From an uncultured Oscillospiraceae bacterium (GTDB taxonomy: Bacteria > Bacillota_A > Clostridia > Oscillospirales > Oscillospiraceae): a stretch of DNA of 20,637 nucleotides. Positions 14,244-20,636 of this stretch are shown here, one piece after another. The position numbers and the translations under genes were made by a program. The stretch covers positions 1 to 20,637 of the forward strand of contig CAJUAW010000044.1 of assembly GCA_910584605.1 (NCBI GenBank), written 5' to 3'. Below the pieces are notes generated by a model. It did not search any database and was not told the origin of the DNA. It saw only the letters and a program-made list of their open reading frames with translations. Each line of letters begins with the position of its first letter. Positions within the stretch are counted from its first letter, which is position 1.

Positions 14244-15710
14244 ATGAAATATTACAATTCGTATTTTGACCGGCAGGAGCTTTCTTCTGCTGCCCACGAA
14301 ACGCTGCTCCATCTGGAGGTACGCAAAAAAGCCTCCAGCCCCGTGTGGATGCGCATCGGGGCCTTAGCTGCCTGCACCGCCTTGATTGTGGCGGCGGGCG
14401 TATGGAAGCTGTCCCCGGCCCCTGCTCCCGCTCCGGCACAGTCCGGCAGTCAGATCACACTGGACAACGTCCCGACCGCAGAGGACCAGCCGCTTCAGAC
14501 CGATGTCAGCCAGCCGGGCGACTGGGAAACCAGCTTTGTGGTCAGCAACTCTGGAATGAAAGGAAAACTGGCCTTTCCCATGATCCCGGGCATCGAGTAT
14601 CCAGACCAGACAGAAAGCCCTGACATGGCTCTCTCCCGGGCCTATATGCCGGGGGCCTTCACGGTGGACCTGGCAAAGGAGGACATCCAGACCATCTTCT
14701 GGGGGCCAGAGGGCAAGCCCCAGGCGGACCACCCCAAGACGGAGCAGGGGGACCTGCCCTGGATGCTGTTCTGGGACGGCTATACCATCCACGCCAACGC
14801 CCTGTACGACGGCCAGGGCCAGCTTGCCGAGCTGACCATTTTTGGGGAAAAGGGCCGGGCCAGCTTTGAGCTGGAGCTGTGCCCAGGAGACTTGCCCTTC
14901 ACCTGCTCCGTCGACCTGAGTCGCGAGGACCAACTCAGCGAGTTCAACGGAGTGGAGGTCGCCGGCTGGAGCCAGGTCTACGACCGGGACGGCGACGGCC
15001 AGGACGACTATATCTGCGGCAGTGAGTTTATGTCCAAAAACGACATCGGTGTCCGGTTTGTTAACCGGAACAGCCTGATGAGGGCGGAATATGAGCAGGA
15101 TGGAAACATGGACCTGGGCGGGGCCCAGACCTTCAACGCCCTGTTTGTCCGTCAGGCCCTGACCGACGGCGGCGGGCTGTACCTGGACCATCTGATGATC
15201 AACGAAGCGATCCCCGCCTGGCGGGAGGAGACCTTCGACACCCTGGCCCAGGCCCGGCAGGAGGCGGACTTCGCCCCCTATCTGCCCACAGCGGAACCCT
15301 CCGGCTACGGGGAATTTTATGGCCGCCTCAGCTATCAGGAGGGCGCCCAAAATATGCTCTTTGTGCGCTGGAACCAGGGGTATGACAATGTGGAGGTGGC
15401 TGTGTACCGGGGCGAAAACCACTCCTATAATCTGGCGGACCCCGCCCGGCCAGAGACCTACGATCTGAGGCTCTACCCCATCCCCTGGTGCGACAGCGTG
15501 CCCCAGGAATATTGGGACACGGTGAACGCCCCCGCCTTCCGGGCGGAGGACATGTCTCTGGAGCTGGTGGAGGCCCGTGGCAGGGAGCACGACACCGGCG
15601 GGATGACCTACTCCTTCGAGGTGCTCCACCCGGACGGCACCGTGGTCTCCTACCGCTGTGACGCTCTGTCCGCCCGGCAGGTGTGGGAGCTGGTGGAGGA
15701 AACCCTGTAA
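14244..15710 (+). CDS. Single-pass membrane protein, probable anti-sigma/sensor partner
   Basis: A 488-residue protein with about 33 N-terminal cytosolic residues, one membrane helix (about 35-54, MRIGALAACTALIVAAGVWK), a Pro-Ala linker (SPAPAPAPAQSG) and about 420 extracellular residues. The outside part includes YDRDGDGQDDY at 246-256, with the D-x-D-G-D-G spacing of calcium-binding loops, and a later segment (QEADFAPYLPTAEPSGYGEF) recalling the DUF4367-type domain found in clostridial anti-sigma proteins. Gene order and topology suggest that it restrains the ECF sigma factor just upstream in response to an outside signal. The cytosolic tail is too short for a recognisable zinc anti-sigma domain, so this is inference. 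The start has AAAAAGGAG upstream. An alternative is a sigma-dependent surface protein without anti-sigma role. Confidence 0.8.
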   Translation: MKYYNSYFDRQELSSAAHETLLHLEVRKKASSPVWMRIGALAACTALIVAAGVWKLSPAPAPAPAQSGSQITLDNVPTAEDQPLQTDVSQPGDWETSFVVSNSGMKGKLAFPMIPGIEYPDQTESPDMALSRAYMPGAFTVDLAKEDIQTIFWGPEGKPQADHPKTEQGDLPWMLFWDGYTIHANALYDGQGQLAELTIFGEKGRASFELELCPGDLPFTCSVDLSREDQLSEFNGVEVAGWSQVYDRDGDGQDDYICGSEFMSKNDIGVRFVNRNSLMRAEYEQDGNMDLGGAQTFNALFVRQALTDGGGLYLDHLMINEAIPAWREETFDTLAQARQEADFAPYLPTAEPSGYGEFYGRLSYQEGAQNMLFVRWNQGYDNVEVAVYRGENHSYNLADPARPETYDLRLYPIPWCDSVPQEYWDTVNAPAFRAEDMSLELVEARGREHDTGGMTYSFEVLHPDGTVVSYRCDALSARQVWELVEETL

Positions 15711-15724
15711 CGGAACCGGTACTT

Positions 15725-15748
15725 CTGCCCGTCCCGCCGGGCGGGCAG
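15725..15748 (+). terminator. GC-rich hairpin after the ECF operon
   Basis: CTGCCCG/CGGGCAG arms with inner GC pairing, 15 bases after the stop. No T-run follows, so termination strength is uncertain. It is the last GC-rich host-like sequence before the AT-rich left end of the mobile element. Confidence 0.5.
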
Positions 15749-15753
15749 TAGCG

Positions 15754-15778
15754 TTGACATAATTCTTAATTATATCAA
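15754..15778. repeat. AT-rich inverted repeat at the probable left end of the element
   Basis: Arms TTGACATAATT and AATTATATCAA around CTT, matching at 10 of 11 positions. It lies exactly where base composition changes, about 150 bases beyond the 3' end of the integrase gene, and is a candidate core attachment site. No matching copy was seen at the right, so this is unproven. Confidence 0.4.
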
Positions 15779-15872
15779 CTATAAGCCGTTCTTGAGAAAA
15801 TCACACCTCGTATTCTTAGAGCCACAAGCGTTTTAAGGTTTTTACTTTTTCTCCCAAATCCCTGTGCAACAA

Positions 15873-15896
15873 AAAAAGACATACAAAAAGACATAC
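15873..15896 (+). repeat. Tandem 12-base repeat near the integrase end
   Basis: AAAAAGACATAC occurs twice head to tail with no spacer (15873-15884 and 15885-15896). Integrases of the Tn916/lambda type have an N-terminal domain that binds short direct repeats near the element ends; this pair is a candidate arm-type site. Confidence 0.55.
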
Positions 15897-15912
15897 GCCC
15901 TTCAAAAAACGA

Positions 15913-15939
15913 GGCTGGACAGGTCAACCCTGTCCAGCC
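15913..15939. terminator. Strong bidirectional terminator holding the integrase stop codon
   Basis: An 11-bp perfect stem GGCTGGACAGG/CCTGTCCAGCC with a 5-base loop. The minus strand continues TCGTTTTTTG, the plus strand TTTTTC. The integrase stop codon begins in the loop, so the last integrase codons form one stem arm. Confidence 0.9.
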
Positions 15940-17120
15940 TTTTTCAGTGCTTCACGGTAAATCTGACTGGCCCGTTTCATGCTCTCCTGGTTTGCGTGGG
16001 TGTACATCTGCAAGGTGAATGCTTTGTTGCTGTGGCCAAGCTTCTCAGACACGCTGGCTACATCGGCTCCGCTGGTGATCGCTATCGAGGCAAACGTGTG
16101 GCGAAGCTTGTGGGGGTGAAAATGGGGAATGTCGTACCTGGAAGACAGCTTGTCCATGTACCAGTTAAGTTCGTTGGGCAGCAATGGGGCCGAGCTTCCC
16201 TCTTGGGTGAAGACATAGGAACTGATAACCTTGCTGGCCTGTTCAGTTCGGAGCAACTTCAGGAGGGTCAATACATCGGGGTCCACATCTATTGTCCGTG
16301 TCCTGCTGGTCTTGGGGATATCCAGGTAAACGCCCTTGTCTGGAGTATAGCAGAGATTTCCGGCTATGGTGATTGTGTTCTTTTTAAAGTCCACATCTTT
16401 CCACTGGAGGCCCAGGCATTCTCCGCGCCTGATGCCGGTATCTATCAGCAGCATAAGCACAGCACGCCATTTTAACGGCTCCTGATCCAATGCGGAAAGT
16501 ATTTTCTGTACCTCCTCGGGGGTGTACGCCTCTACGTCTGATCGCTGAACCTCTCCTTTTCGGGGCTTTGGGCGCACTACCTTATCCATGGGGTTTCGGG
16601 TTATCACATCAGCCATGTAAGCCATTTTAAACAAGGAGTTCAAAATACTATAGACCATAATACAGGTCGAGTGCGCTTTCCCCTTCGATTGCATCGACAG
16701 CAGCAGTGCGGATATATGGGCCTGGGTCACATCGGGAAGTTTCAGATCACCAATTGCGGGGTATATCCAGCGTTCCAGGTTGCCCTGATAAGTATACCGG
16801 CTGTTTTCGCTCATGGTGACTGTCTTAGTGGGCATAAAGACAGCTTCTACATACTGATGGATCGTCATAATCTTCGCCGCTTCCCGCTGCACCTCTTGTT
16901 CCAGCTCCTTTTGCTCCGCCCGGCTGATAATCTCCCCGGCCTGGACCTTTCGCTCAAACTCCGCAGCGTACTTCTTCAGCTCCCGCTCCACATAGCGAGG
17001 ACTCCATGATTCTTCCGGATACCAGCGAGTAGAAAGTGGGGCGGTCCCACGGCCCCGGCTGGCCCGGATGAGGTAAAACTCTTTACCCGCCTTTGTGATC
17101 ATTTTCTTGATGGATGGCAT
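15924..17120 (-). CDS. int: Tyrosine-type site-specific integrase
   Basis: A 398-residue integrase. The N-terminal ~70 residues contain YLIRASRGRGTAPLSTRW, suggesting an arm-binding AP2-like domain. A core-binding SAM-like domain (about 90-190) includes YTYQGNLERWIYPAIGDL. The catalytic domain carries R231 (DTGIRRGECLGL), H337 and R340 (HPHKLRHTFAS), H363 (LGHSNKAF) and nucleophile Y373 (LQMYTH), so it should be active. It integrates and, with a directionality factor, excises the element; the gene at 18083-18328 could supply that factor. I chose ATG 17120, which has a modest AGAGGGA upstream; the frame extends 37 codons further with no ribosome-binding site. The start lies inside the 3' end of the repressor gene (38-base overlap), so expression is linked to the repressor transcript. 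Confidence 0.95.
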   Translation of the reverse strand: MPSIKKMITKAGKEFYLIRASRGRGTAPLSTRWYPEESWSPRYVERELKKYAAEFERKVQAGEIISRAEQKELEQEVQREAAKIMTIHQYVEAVFMPTKTVTMSENSRYTYQGNLERWIYPAIGDLKLPDVTQAHISALLLSMQSKGKAHSTCIMVYSILNSLFKMAYMADVITRNPMDKVVRPKPRKGEVQRSDVEAYTPEEVQKILSALDQEPLKWRAVLMLLIDTGIRRGECLGLQWKDVDFKKNTITIAGNLCYTPDKGVYLDIPKTSRTRTIDVDPDVLTLLKLLRTEQASKVISSYVFTQEGSSAPLLPNELNWYMDKLSSRYDIPHFHPHKLRHTFASIAITSGADVASVSEKLGHSNKAFTLQMYTHANQESMKRASQIYREALKKAGQG

Positions 17121-17760
17121 TTGGTAGTCCCTCTTTTCTTTCCTCATAAGGTGTTTCGCAATGAGTAAATAAATGCAACAAACTGCCGAAATCCTGTAGT
17201 ATTTTATATTCGAGATACCCTGTATATTCAAATAGGTTTATAGCACGATAGCCGATCGAATCTGACATATCAGGTTCCCTCCATGTACGGGAAACGTCCT
17301 TTTTCTTCATCAAATCACGGCCAGCGTCTTTCATATTCGTAATATCATTTGCCATCCAGTAAAATATATCATTTCCGAGCATAAAATTTATAAACAGAAA
17401 CATTGTAGAATCTAATTCAGAGTGGAGCTGATTTGTATAAACTGTATGCAAAAGCCTCACCGCCATTTCAGAAAGCCCTGTGTATTCACACATAGATTTG
17501 ACATTTAAGTCCAAACCTTGTACGTTAGATATTCCAACTAAGTAATCAGCAGAAACATTAAAAAATTCAGATATTTTTTTTAGTGTATTTACATCTGGGA
17601 AACTCTGTCCTGTGGTATATAGACTTACCGTTTGTGGGCGCATTTTGATAGCGTCCGCAAGCGTTTTTTGAGTAACCATGTTTTCTTCCATAAGCTCTCG
17701 CAATCTTGTAGGAAAAGTATATTTTTCGGTTACATGTGTAGGTTCTTTTTTTCTTGGCAT
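17083..17760 (-). CDS. XRE-family repressor-like regulator of the mobile element
   Basis: A 225-residue protein with an N-terminal HTH_3 domain (about 15-75: RLRELMEENMVTQKTLADAI, then PQTVSLYTTGQSFPD and LKKISEFFNVSADYLVG). The C-terminal 150 residues match no motif I recognise and contain no obvious Ser-Lys peptidase dyad, so RecA-type self-cleavage is not indicated. The ATG at 17760 has GGAGGG upstream; a TTG five codons earlier is less likely. It is divergent from the plus-strand replication genes and upstream of int, the place of a lysogeny-type switch. It probably controls the promoters at 17826-17884. Codon use is clearly more AT-rich than in the host genes. Confidence 0.88.
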   Translation of the reverse strand: MPRKKEPTHVTEKYTFPTRLRELMEENMVTQKTLADAIKMRPQTVSLYTTGQSFPDVNTLKKISEFFNVSADYLVGISNVQGLDLNVKSMCEYTGLSEMAVRLLHTVYTNQLHSELDSTMFLFINFMLGNDIFYWMANDITNMKDAGRDLMKKKDVSRTWREPDMSDSIGYRAINLFEYTGYLEYKILQDFGSLLHLFTHCETPYEERKEGLPNAIHQENDHKGG

Positions 17761-17825
17761 GGCAACTCCCTCCAAACCGCAAGATAACGGTTCTGTTGTT
17801 TTTTGTGCAGAGCAGAACGAAATTG

Positions 17826-17854
17826 TTGACTTCGTGTTTGTCTGATGATATCAT
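17826..17854 (+). promoter_or_regulatory. Rightward promoter of the replication genes
   Basis: TTGACT (17826-17831), 17-base spacer, TATCAT (17849-17854). The -10 box lies in the perfect palindrome ATGATATCAT. It is about 65 bases before the first plus-strand gene. Confidence 0.7.
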
Positions 17855-17855
17855 A

Positions 17856-17884
17856 AGCCTACCAGCAGAATCGCAGTTTGTCAA
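17856..17884 (-). promoter_or_regulatory. Leftward promoter of the repressor and integrase genes
   Basis: On the minus strand, a perfect TTGACA (17884-17879), 17-base spacer, TAGGCT (17861-17856), a weak -10. It runs against the rightward promoter one base away, so the two probably interfere. Confidence 0.6.
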
Positions 17885-17890
17885 GACAAA
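17877..17890. promoter_or_regulatory. Perfect 14-base palindrome, candidate repressor operator
   Basis: TTTGTCAAGACAAA covers the -35 box of the leftward promoter. A half-site TTTGTC recurs at 17837-17842 within the spacer of the rightward promoter. It is a candidate site for the XRE protein encoded at 17083-17760. Confidence 0.6.
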
Positions 17891-17918
17891 AACAACAGTT
17901 TTGAACGGGGGGGAATGA

Positions 17919-18086
17919 ATGATGAATGAGGTTGCTAGAGCAACACGCCGGGAGTATCAGCGGGCGTGGAGACGGAAAAACAAAGACAAGGTAAGGGCCA
18001 TAAACGAACGGTATTGGCTCAAACGGGCAGAAAAGCAACTTGCCGCCCAGGCCCAGGCGGAAGCGGAAGGAGGTAAAGCGGAATGA
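17919..18086 (+). CDS. Small basic protein, first gene of the replication operon
   Basis: A 55-residue Arg/Lys- and Ala-rich protein, starting MMNEVARATRREYQRAWRRK and ending in AQAQAEAEGGKAE. It is probably one long helix and may bind nucleic acid. Two adjacent ATGs can serve as start (17919 or 17922), with a G-rich Shine-Dalgarno-like run upstream. Its stop overlaps the next ATG (ATGA), showing an operon. I do not recognise the family; R-E-Y-x-R-x-W-R motifs are seen in short proteins of Firmicutes mobile elements. Confidence 0.7.
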   Translation: MMNEVARATRREYQRAWRRKNKDKVRAINERYWLKRAEKQLAAQAQAEAEGGKAE

Positions 18087-18328
18087 GGTCAACTCCGTTT
18101 GCGACGATCACAGAAACGGCCCGGCTTACGGGGGTATCCACTTACCTGCTGAGGAAGCGGTGCCGGGAGCGGTCTATACCTTGCCTGCCCCTGGGGGATG
18201 ACCCGGAGCGGCCAACCAAGTATTTGGTTGATGTTGAGGGCCTTGTGGCCCAACTCAGGGCGGAGGCCGCCCAGGTCGTGACCGTGGCCCCGCTCCAGGA
18301 GCGGGAGAGGGGGGCGCTGGATGGTTAA
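18083..18328 (+). CDS. Excisionase-like helix-turn-helix protein
   Basis: An 81-residue protein. FATITETARLTGVSTYLLRK is a MerR/excisionase-type (HTH_17) winged helix start, followed by KYLVDVEGLVAQL, the usual last strand and helix. Such proteins bend attachment-site DNA to help the integrase excise, or act as regulators. GGAGG lies 12 bases before the ATG, within the preceding gene, and the gene overlaps that gene by 4 bases and the next by 8. The distance from int is unusual for a classical xis but common in integrative elements with a separate leftward repressor-int transcript. Role inferred. Confidence 0.78.
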   Translation: MRSTPFATITETARLTGVSTYLLRKRCRERSIPCLPLGDDPERPTKYLVDVEGLVAQLRAEAAQVVTVAPLQERERGALDG

Positions 18329-18731
18329 AATTTTGACAAAAACGGCGGACGATTACCTCCAGTCCAAAAAGCTGATAAAAGCTATGGGGATGGTCTGCAC
18401 GAACAAGGCGGAAATTGAGGCAGTCAGCGATTCCGTGGAAGTCCTGACCTTCGCTGTTGCCCGGCTGGACAATCCCCCTTTGCGCCGGGCACAGCTGGAA
18501 GACCGGCACGGACAGCCTGTTTTTTGCACGACTCCGTGGGGTGCAACAGCGGGCGGGCTGGTGGACGTGAACCGGGAGGTCGTTTGGATTTTGGGGCAGG
18601 ATGGCGTTACTGCGTCCCCGTGGTTCTACGGTGGTTGCACGGGTAAGTATTATGCGTGGCCTCAAAACGAAGCGGATTTGCGCTTGTCTTCTGATGAGCT
18701 GGAAGCATTGCGGGACAGCGTTTTTAGGTGA
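18321..18731 (+). CDS. Unknown 136-residue protein of the mobile element
   Basis: Starts at an ATG inside the preceding gene, with GAGAGGGGGG upstream. The sequence begins MVKILTKTADDYLQSKKLIK and contains aromatic/Gly-rich stretches (SPWFYGGCTGKYYAWPQ) and one Cys in FCTTPWGATAGG. No signal peptide, membrane helix or catalytic motif is clear. It is probably a compact alpha/beta domain. Lying between the excisionase-like gene and rep, it may assist replication or copy control, but nothing in the sequence proves this. Confidence 0.7.
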   Translation: MVKILTKTADDYLQSKKLIKAMGMVCTNKAEIEAVSDSVEVLTFAVARLDNPPLRRAQLEDRHGQPVFCTTPWGATAGGLVDVNREVVWILGQDGVTASPWFYGGCTGKYYAWPQNEADLRLSSDELEALRDSVFR

Positions 18732-18787
18732 ATACATCAAGGCGGGGCGGGCAACCGTCCCGCTTGACCATAAGCAAGGAGAGAAAT

Positions 18788-19567
18788 ATGCGCTACGAAG
18801 TGAAAACCACAACAGCGGGGCCGGTGAAGGAAATTCTAATATATCCTCACGTCGAGAGGAAAGATAGCGCAGAGACAAGGGCGAAAAAGGAAGCGCTGAG
18901 CAATGCGGCGAAGCAGGCGCAAAACCGCAGGGCGGCGAGCCGGGCGGCGTATTTGCTGGCTGTCACCAACTTCTTTCCCTGGGACTATCACACAACATTG
19001 ACCTGCGATAATGACCACCAATTTATGAACCGGGGCGAAACGCTGGAGGGAATGAGGAAATTCGTCCGGGTCTTGCGAAAGCAGCGGCGGCGTCGGGGGA
19101 AAGACCTACGGTATATTTACGTTATTGAATGCTTGCACGGCCTGGGCCGCTACCACGTCCATGTCTTTATAAACAGCACTGGTGACCGGGCCAGGGATGA
19201 GGAGGAGATACGTTCCCTGTGGGAGTACGGTTCAATCGTTCATGTGGAGACAATCGGGTCAAGGGGATTCAAGGAGCTGGCGGAATATGTCACCAAGGAA
19301 CGGCCTCCTGTGGGGGCCCGCAGCTTCATTGCCAGTCAAAATTTAAAACGGCCCGTGGAGGAGAGGCGGGTTATTGACAAGCTGGATATGGGGCTGTTGG
19401 ACGCCCCGGAGGGATATATCGAACTGGAGCGAAAGAGTGAAACGAATTTGTGGGGGTCCTTCTTCTTTGTCCGACACGAGCGGCGGTATCGCTGGCTGGA
19501 AGAGGAAGATAAGCGGCCCGGCTTGTACGCAGGTGCCGACAAGATCATATCAAGGACGGCTCTGTAA
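18788..19567 (+). CDS. rep: HUH-type rolling-circle replication initiator
   Basis: A 259-residue protein. The metal-binding HUH motif is H123-V-H125 in GRYHVHVFIN; the likely nucleophile is Y167 in ELAEYVTKERPP, the single-Tyr arrangement of phage and plasmid Rep proteins; the upstream motif TLTCDNDHQF matches motif 1. Such proteins nick one strand at the origin, stay bound to the 5' end and start rolling-circle synthesis with host polymerase. The N-terminal 60 residues are basic (NAAKQAQNRRAASRAA). The ATG at 18788 has AAGGAGAG upstream; an in-frame GTG at 18728 lacks one. It is the last gene of the plus-strand operon, followed by an origin-like gap. A relaxase role in transfer is possible but no mobilisation partner is seen. 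Confidence 0.88.
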   Translation: MRYEVKTTTAGPVKEILIYPHVERKDSAETRAKKEALSNAAKQAQNRRAASRAAYLLAVTNFFPWDYHTTLTCDNDHQFMNRGETLEGMRKFVRVLRKQRRRRGKDLRYIYVIECLHGLGRYHVHVFINSTGDRARDEEEIRSLWEYGSIVHVETIGSRGFKELAEYVTKERPPVGARSFIASQNLKRPVEERRVIDKLDMGLLDAPEGYIELERKSETNLWGSFFFVRHERRYRWLEEEDKRPGLYAGADKIISRTAL

Positions 19568-19800
19568 TGGCATTTAGGGCAGTGGGCACGAGACGTGTCC
19601 ATGACCACTTGAAATGAATGCCTATCTTCTGGACAGGGCGGAGAAAATAGGGGAAAGCCCTTGCGGATGTAGCCCTTCCGGTTGTATACTGGGTTTGCAG
19701 CAGCGCCACCCCCCGCCTCGGAAAATGCCAAATCCCGCTTCGGCGCGTATCGGGTGGGTCCAGGACAAGGGAGAAAACCTCGTGTCCGCGCGCTGCCGTG

Positions 19801-19814
19801 ACGCACATGTGCGT
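19801..19814. repeat. Perfect 14-base palindrome downstream of rep
   Basis: ACGCACATGTGCGT reads the same on both strands. It is a candidate Rep-binding or nicking hairpin. Confidence 0.6.
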
Positions 19815-19960
19815 TGGGGCGGCTTTGTCATGCCCAAAAACAGGTTGCAAAACAGCCCAAAACACAGTGGGAATGGGTGAAAATGGAAGGCCAAACTGCC
19901 GGGATGCTTTGGCGCAGGGGTGTGCGCTCTCTGCGGCGGGCGGGTACTATCTCTCTGCGT

Positions 19961-19997
19961 CCGGCCAGCAGGCCACCTGACGGCCTCCTGTGGCCGG
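19961..19997. repeat. Large GC-rich hairpin downstream of rep
   Basis: The outer stem CCGGCCA/TGGCCGG continues inward as CAG/CTG and GCC/GGC with small bulges, closing on ACCTGAC. There is no T-run, so it is a structural element rather than a terminator; single-strand origins of rolling-circle plasmids look like this. Confidence 0.5.
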
Positions 19998-20040
19998 TCC
20001 TGGTCCATCCAGCAGGGATACCTCCCCCTGTAGCGGGAAA

Positions 20041-20072
20041 GGGCCGGGACAGCCTTACAGCCATCCCGGCCC
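20041..20072 (-). terminator. Terminator of the minus-strand small-gene operon
   Basis: A 9-bp stem GGGCCGGGA/TCCCGGCCC with a 14-base loop. On the minus strand it is followed by TTTCCC and lies 18 bases beyond the stop of the 75-residue gene. Confidence 0.65.
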
Positions 20073-20090
20073 CGCTGCCGGTATCCTGAT

Positions 20091-20318
20091 CTAGTGTGTC
20101 AGCTCTGCAAGGAGCCGTGCCGCCTCCAGCAGTTCCGCCGGTGTAGCGTCCGGGTTCTCTGTCACCCGCTGCAGGGCCAGCCGGGCGGCCCGCTTAGACG
20201 ATACACGTTCCTCGCTCAGGGCCGCCTGTGCGGCTAGATTGCGCTCCCGTGTTGCCTGAGCCTTTTTGTGGGACTCATCTATTAAGCTCTTCCTCCCTTT
20301 GCTGCTCCAATAGCTCAC
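20091..20318 (-). CDS. Small 75-residue helical protein
   Basis: A basic, Ala/Glu/Arg-rich protein with mostly helical character (RERNLAAQAALSEERVSS, then LLEAARLLAELTH). It has no export signal. The only possible start is a GTG at 20318, preceded by an in-frame stop and lying inside the upstream 39-residue gene in another frame, so translation is probably coupled. A Shine-Dalgarno is not obvious. The frame and terminator support a real gene, but the function is unknown. Confidence 0.6.
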   Translation of the reverse strand: MSYWSSKGRKSLIDESHKKAQATRERNLAAQAALSEERVSSKRAARLALQRVTENPDATPAELLEAARLLAELTH

Positions 20319-20394
20319 CTACAAGGTGGTTGATTTTCTGTTTGTTTTCAGGTGTAAGCAGTGCATACATTTCTTCTGTCGTAAGGTTGCCCAT
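20275..20394 (-). CDS. Small 39-residue acidic protein
   Basis: A short gene with product MGNLTTEEMYALLTPENKQK onward, ending EEELNR. It is probably two helices. Start ATG at 20394 overlaps the stop of the upstream gene (TGATG), with GAGGGGGG upstream inside that gene. Proteins with a T-x-E-E-x-Y-x-L-L-T-P-E-x-K-Q-K pattern occur in clostridial mobile elements as I recall, but I cannot name a family. It overlaps the following 75-residue gene by 44 bases in another frame. Confidence 0.65.
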   Translation of the reverse strand: MGNLTTEEMYALLTPENKQKINHLVGELLEQQREEELNR

Positions 20395-20636
20395 CAGCAA
20401 CTACCCCCCTCATTCAGGAAATTTGCGTTGATATAGTCGATGACCTCCTGATAAGCTGGCTTGCGCTCTGGAGATGTCGTAATGGCACGCTGGAGTGATT
20501 GGATTGCTTTCTGGTAGTCTTCAGTGGTGTACCCGTCCAATACACTGGGACAGTCATGATCCATGTGGAGAAGGACAGAGATAGCAAGAAAACTACCGTC
20601 ATTCCGAGCCTGGGCCTCTCTTATAAGTTCGATAAA
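20394..20636 (-). CDS. C-terminal part of a small unknown protein, cut by the window edge
   Basis: A minus-strand frame open from the right edge, 80 visible residues: IELIREAQARNDGSFLAISV near the edge and KPAYQEVIDYINANFLNEGG near the end. It is mostly helical with no recognised motif. A competing frame on the same strand gives a Ser/Thr-rich product of unlikely composition. The real start lies outside. It is the first visible gene of an overlapping three-gene set; the next start overlaps its stop by one base. Confidence 0.6.
   Translation of the reverse strand, partial: FIELIREAQARNDGSFLAISVLLHMDHDCPSVLDGYTTEDYQKAIQSLQRAITTSPERKPAYQEVIDYINANFLNEGGSC

Larger units (their letters stand above)
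15754..20090. mobile_element. Integrative element with rolling-circle-type replication gene (boundaries approximate)
   Basis: The block runs int - XRE repressor (minus) | divergent control region | small basic protein - excisionase-like protein - 136-residue unknown - HUH Rep (plus) - origin-like gap. The left end is placed at the composition change and inverted repeat after the ECF operon. The right end is not seen: 20090 is simply the end of the origin-like gap, and the small minus-strand genes beyond it may also belong. No capsid, relaxase, coupling ATPase or resistance gene is visible, so it is either a small mobilisable or satellite-like element or the left part of a larger one. Confidence 0.7.
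19568..20090. other. Gene-free 520-base stretch, candidate replication or transfer origin
   Basis: Short open frames are present on both strands but none has a good start site or protein-like composition. The stretch holds a 14-base perfect palindrome (19801-19814), a short hairpin GCGCA/TGCGC (19912-19927), a large imperfect hairpin (19961-19997) and a minus-strand terminator (20041-20072). This clustering directly after rep fits a double- or single-strand origin, or an oriT. Confidence 0.45.

Noticed and set aside
14364..15629. Minus-strand 421-codon frame opposite the ECF partner gene
   Set aside because: No ribosome-binding site, shadow-type composition, and the plus-strand gene has start signals and a plausible topology.
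15873..15896. CRISPR-like repeat
   Set aside because: Only two copies, 12 bases long and without spacers, and no cas genes are present.
15711..15923. tRNA gene as integration target at the left end of the element
   Set aside because: No cloverleaf or T-loop sequence was found in this stretch or elsewhere in the window.
19614..19880. An 88-codon plus-strand frame after rep
   Set aside because: No ribosome-binding site; the composition (Cys/Pro/Arg-rich) is unlike the neighbouring genes; and it covers the palindrome region, which is more likely an origin.
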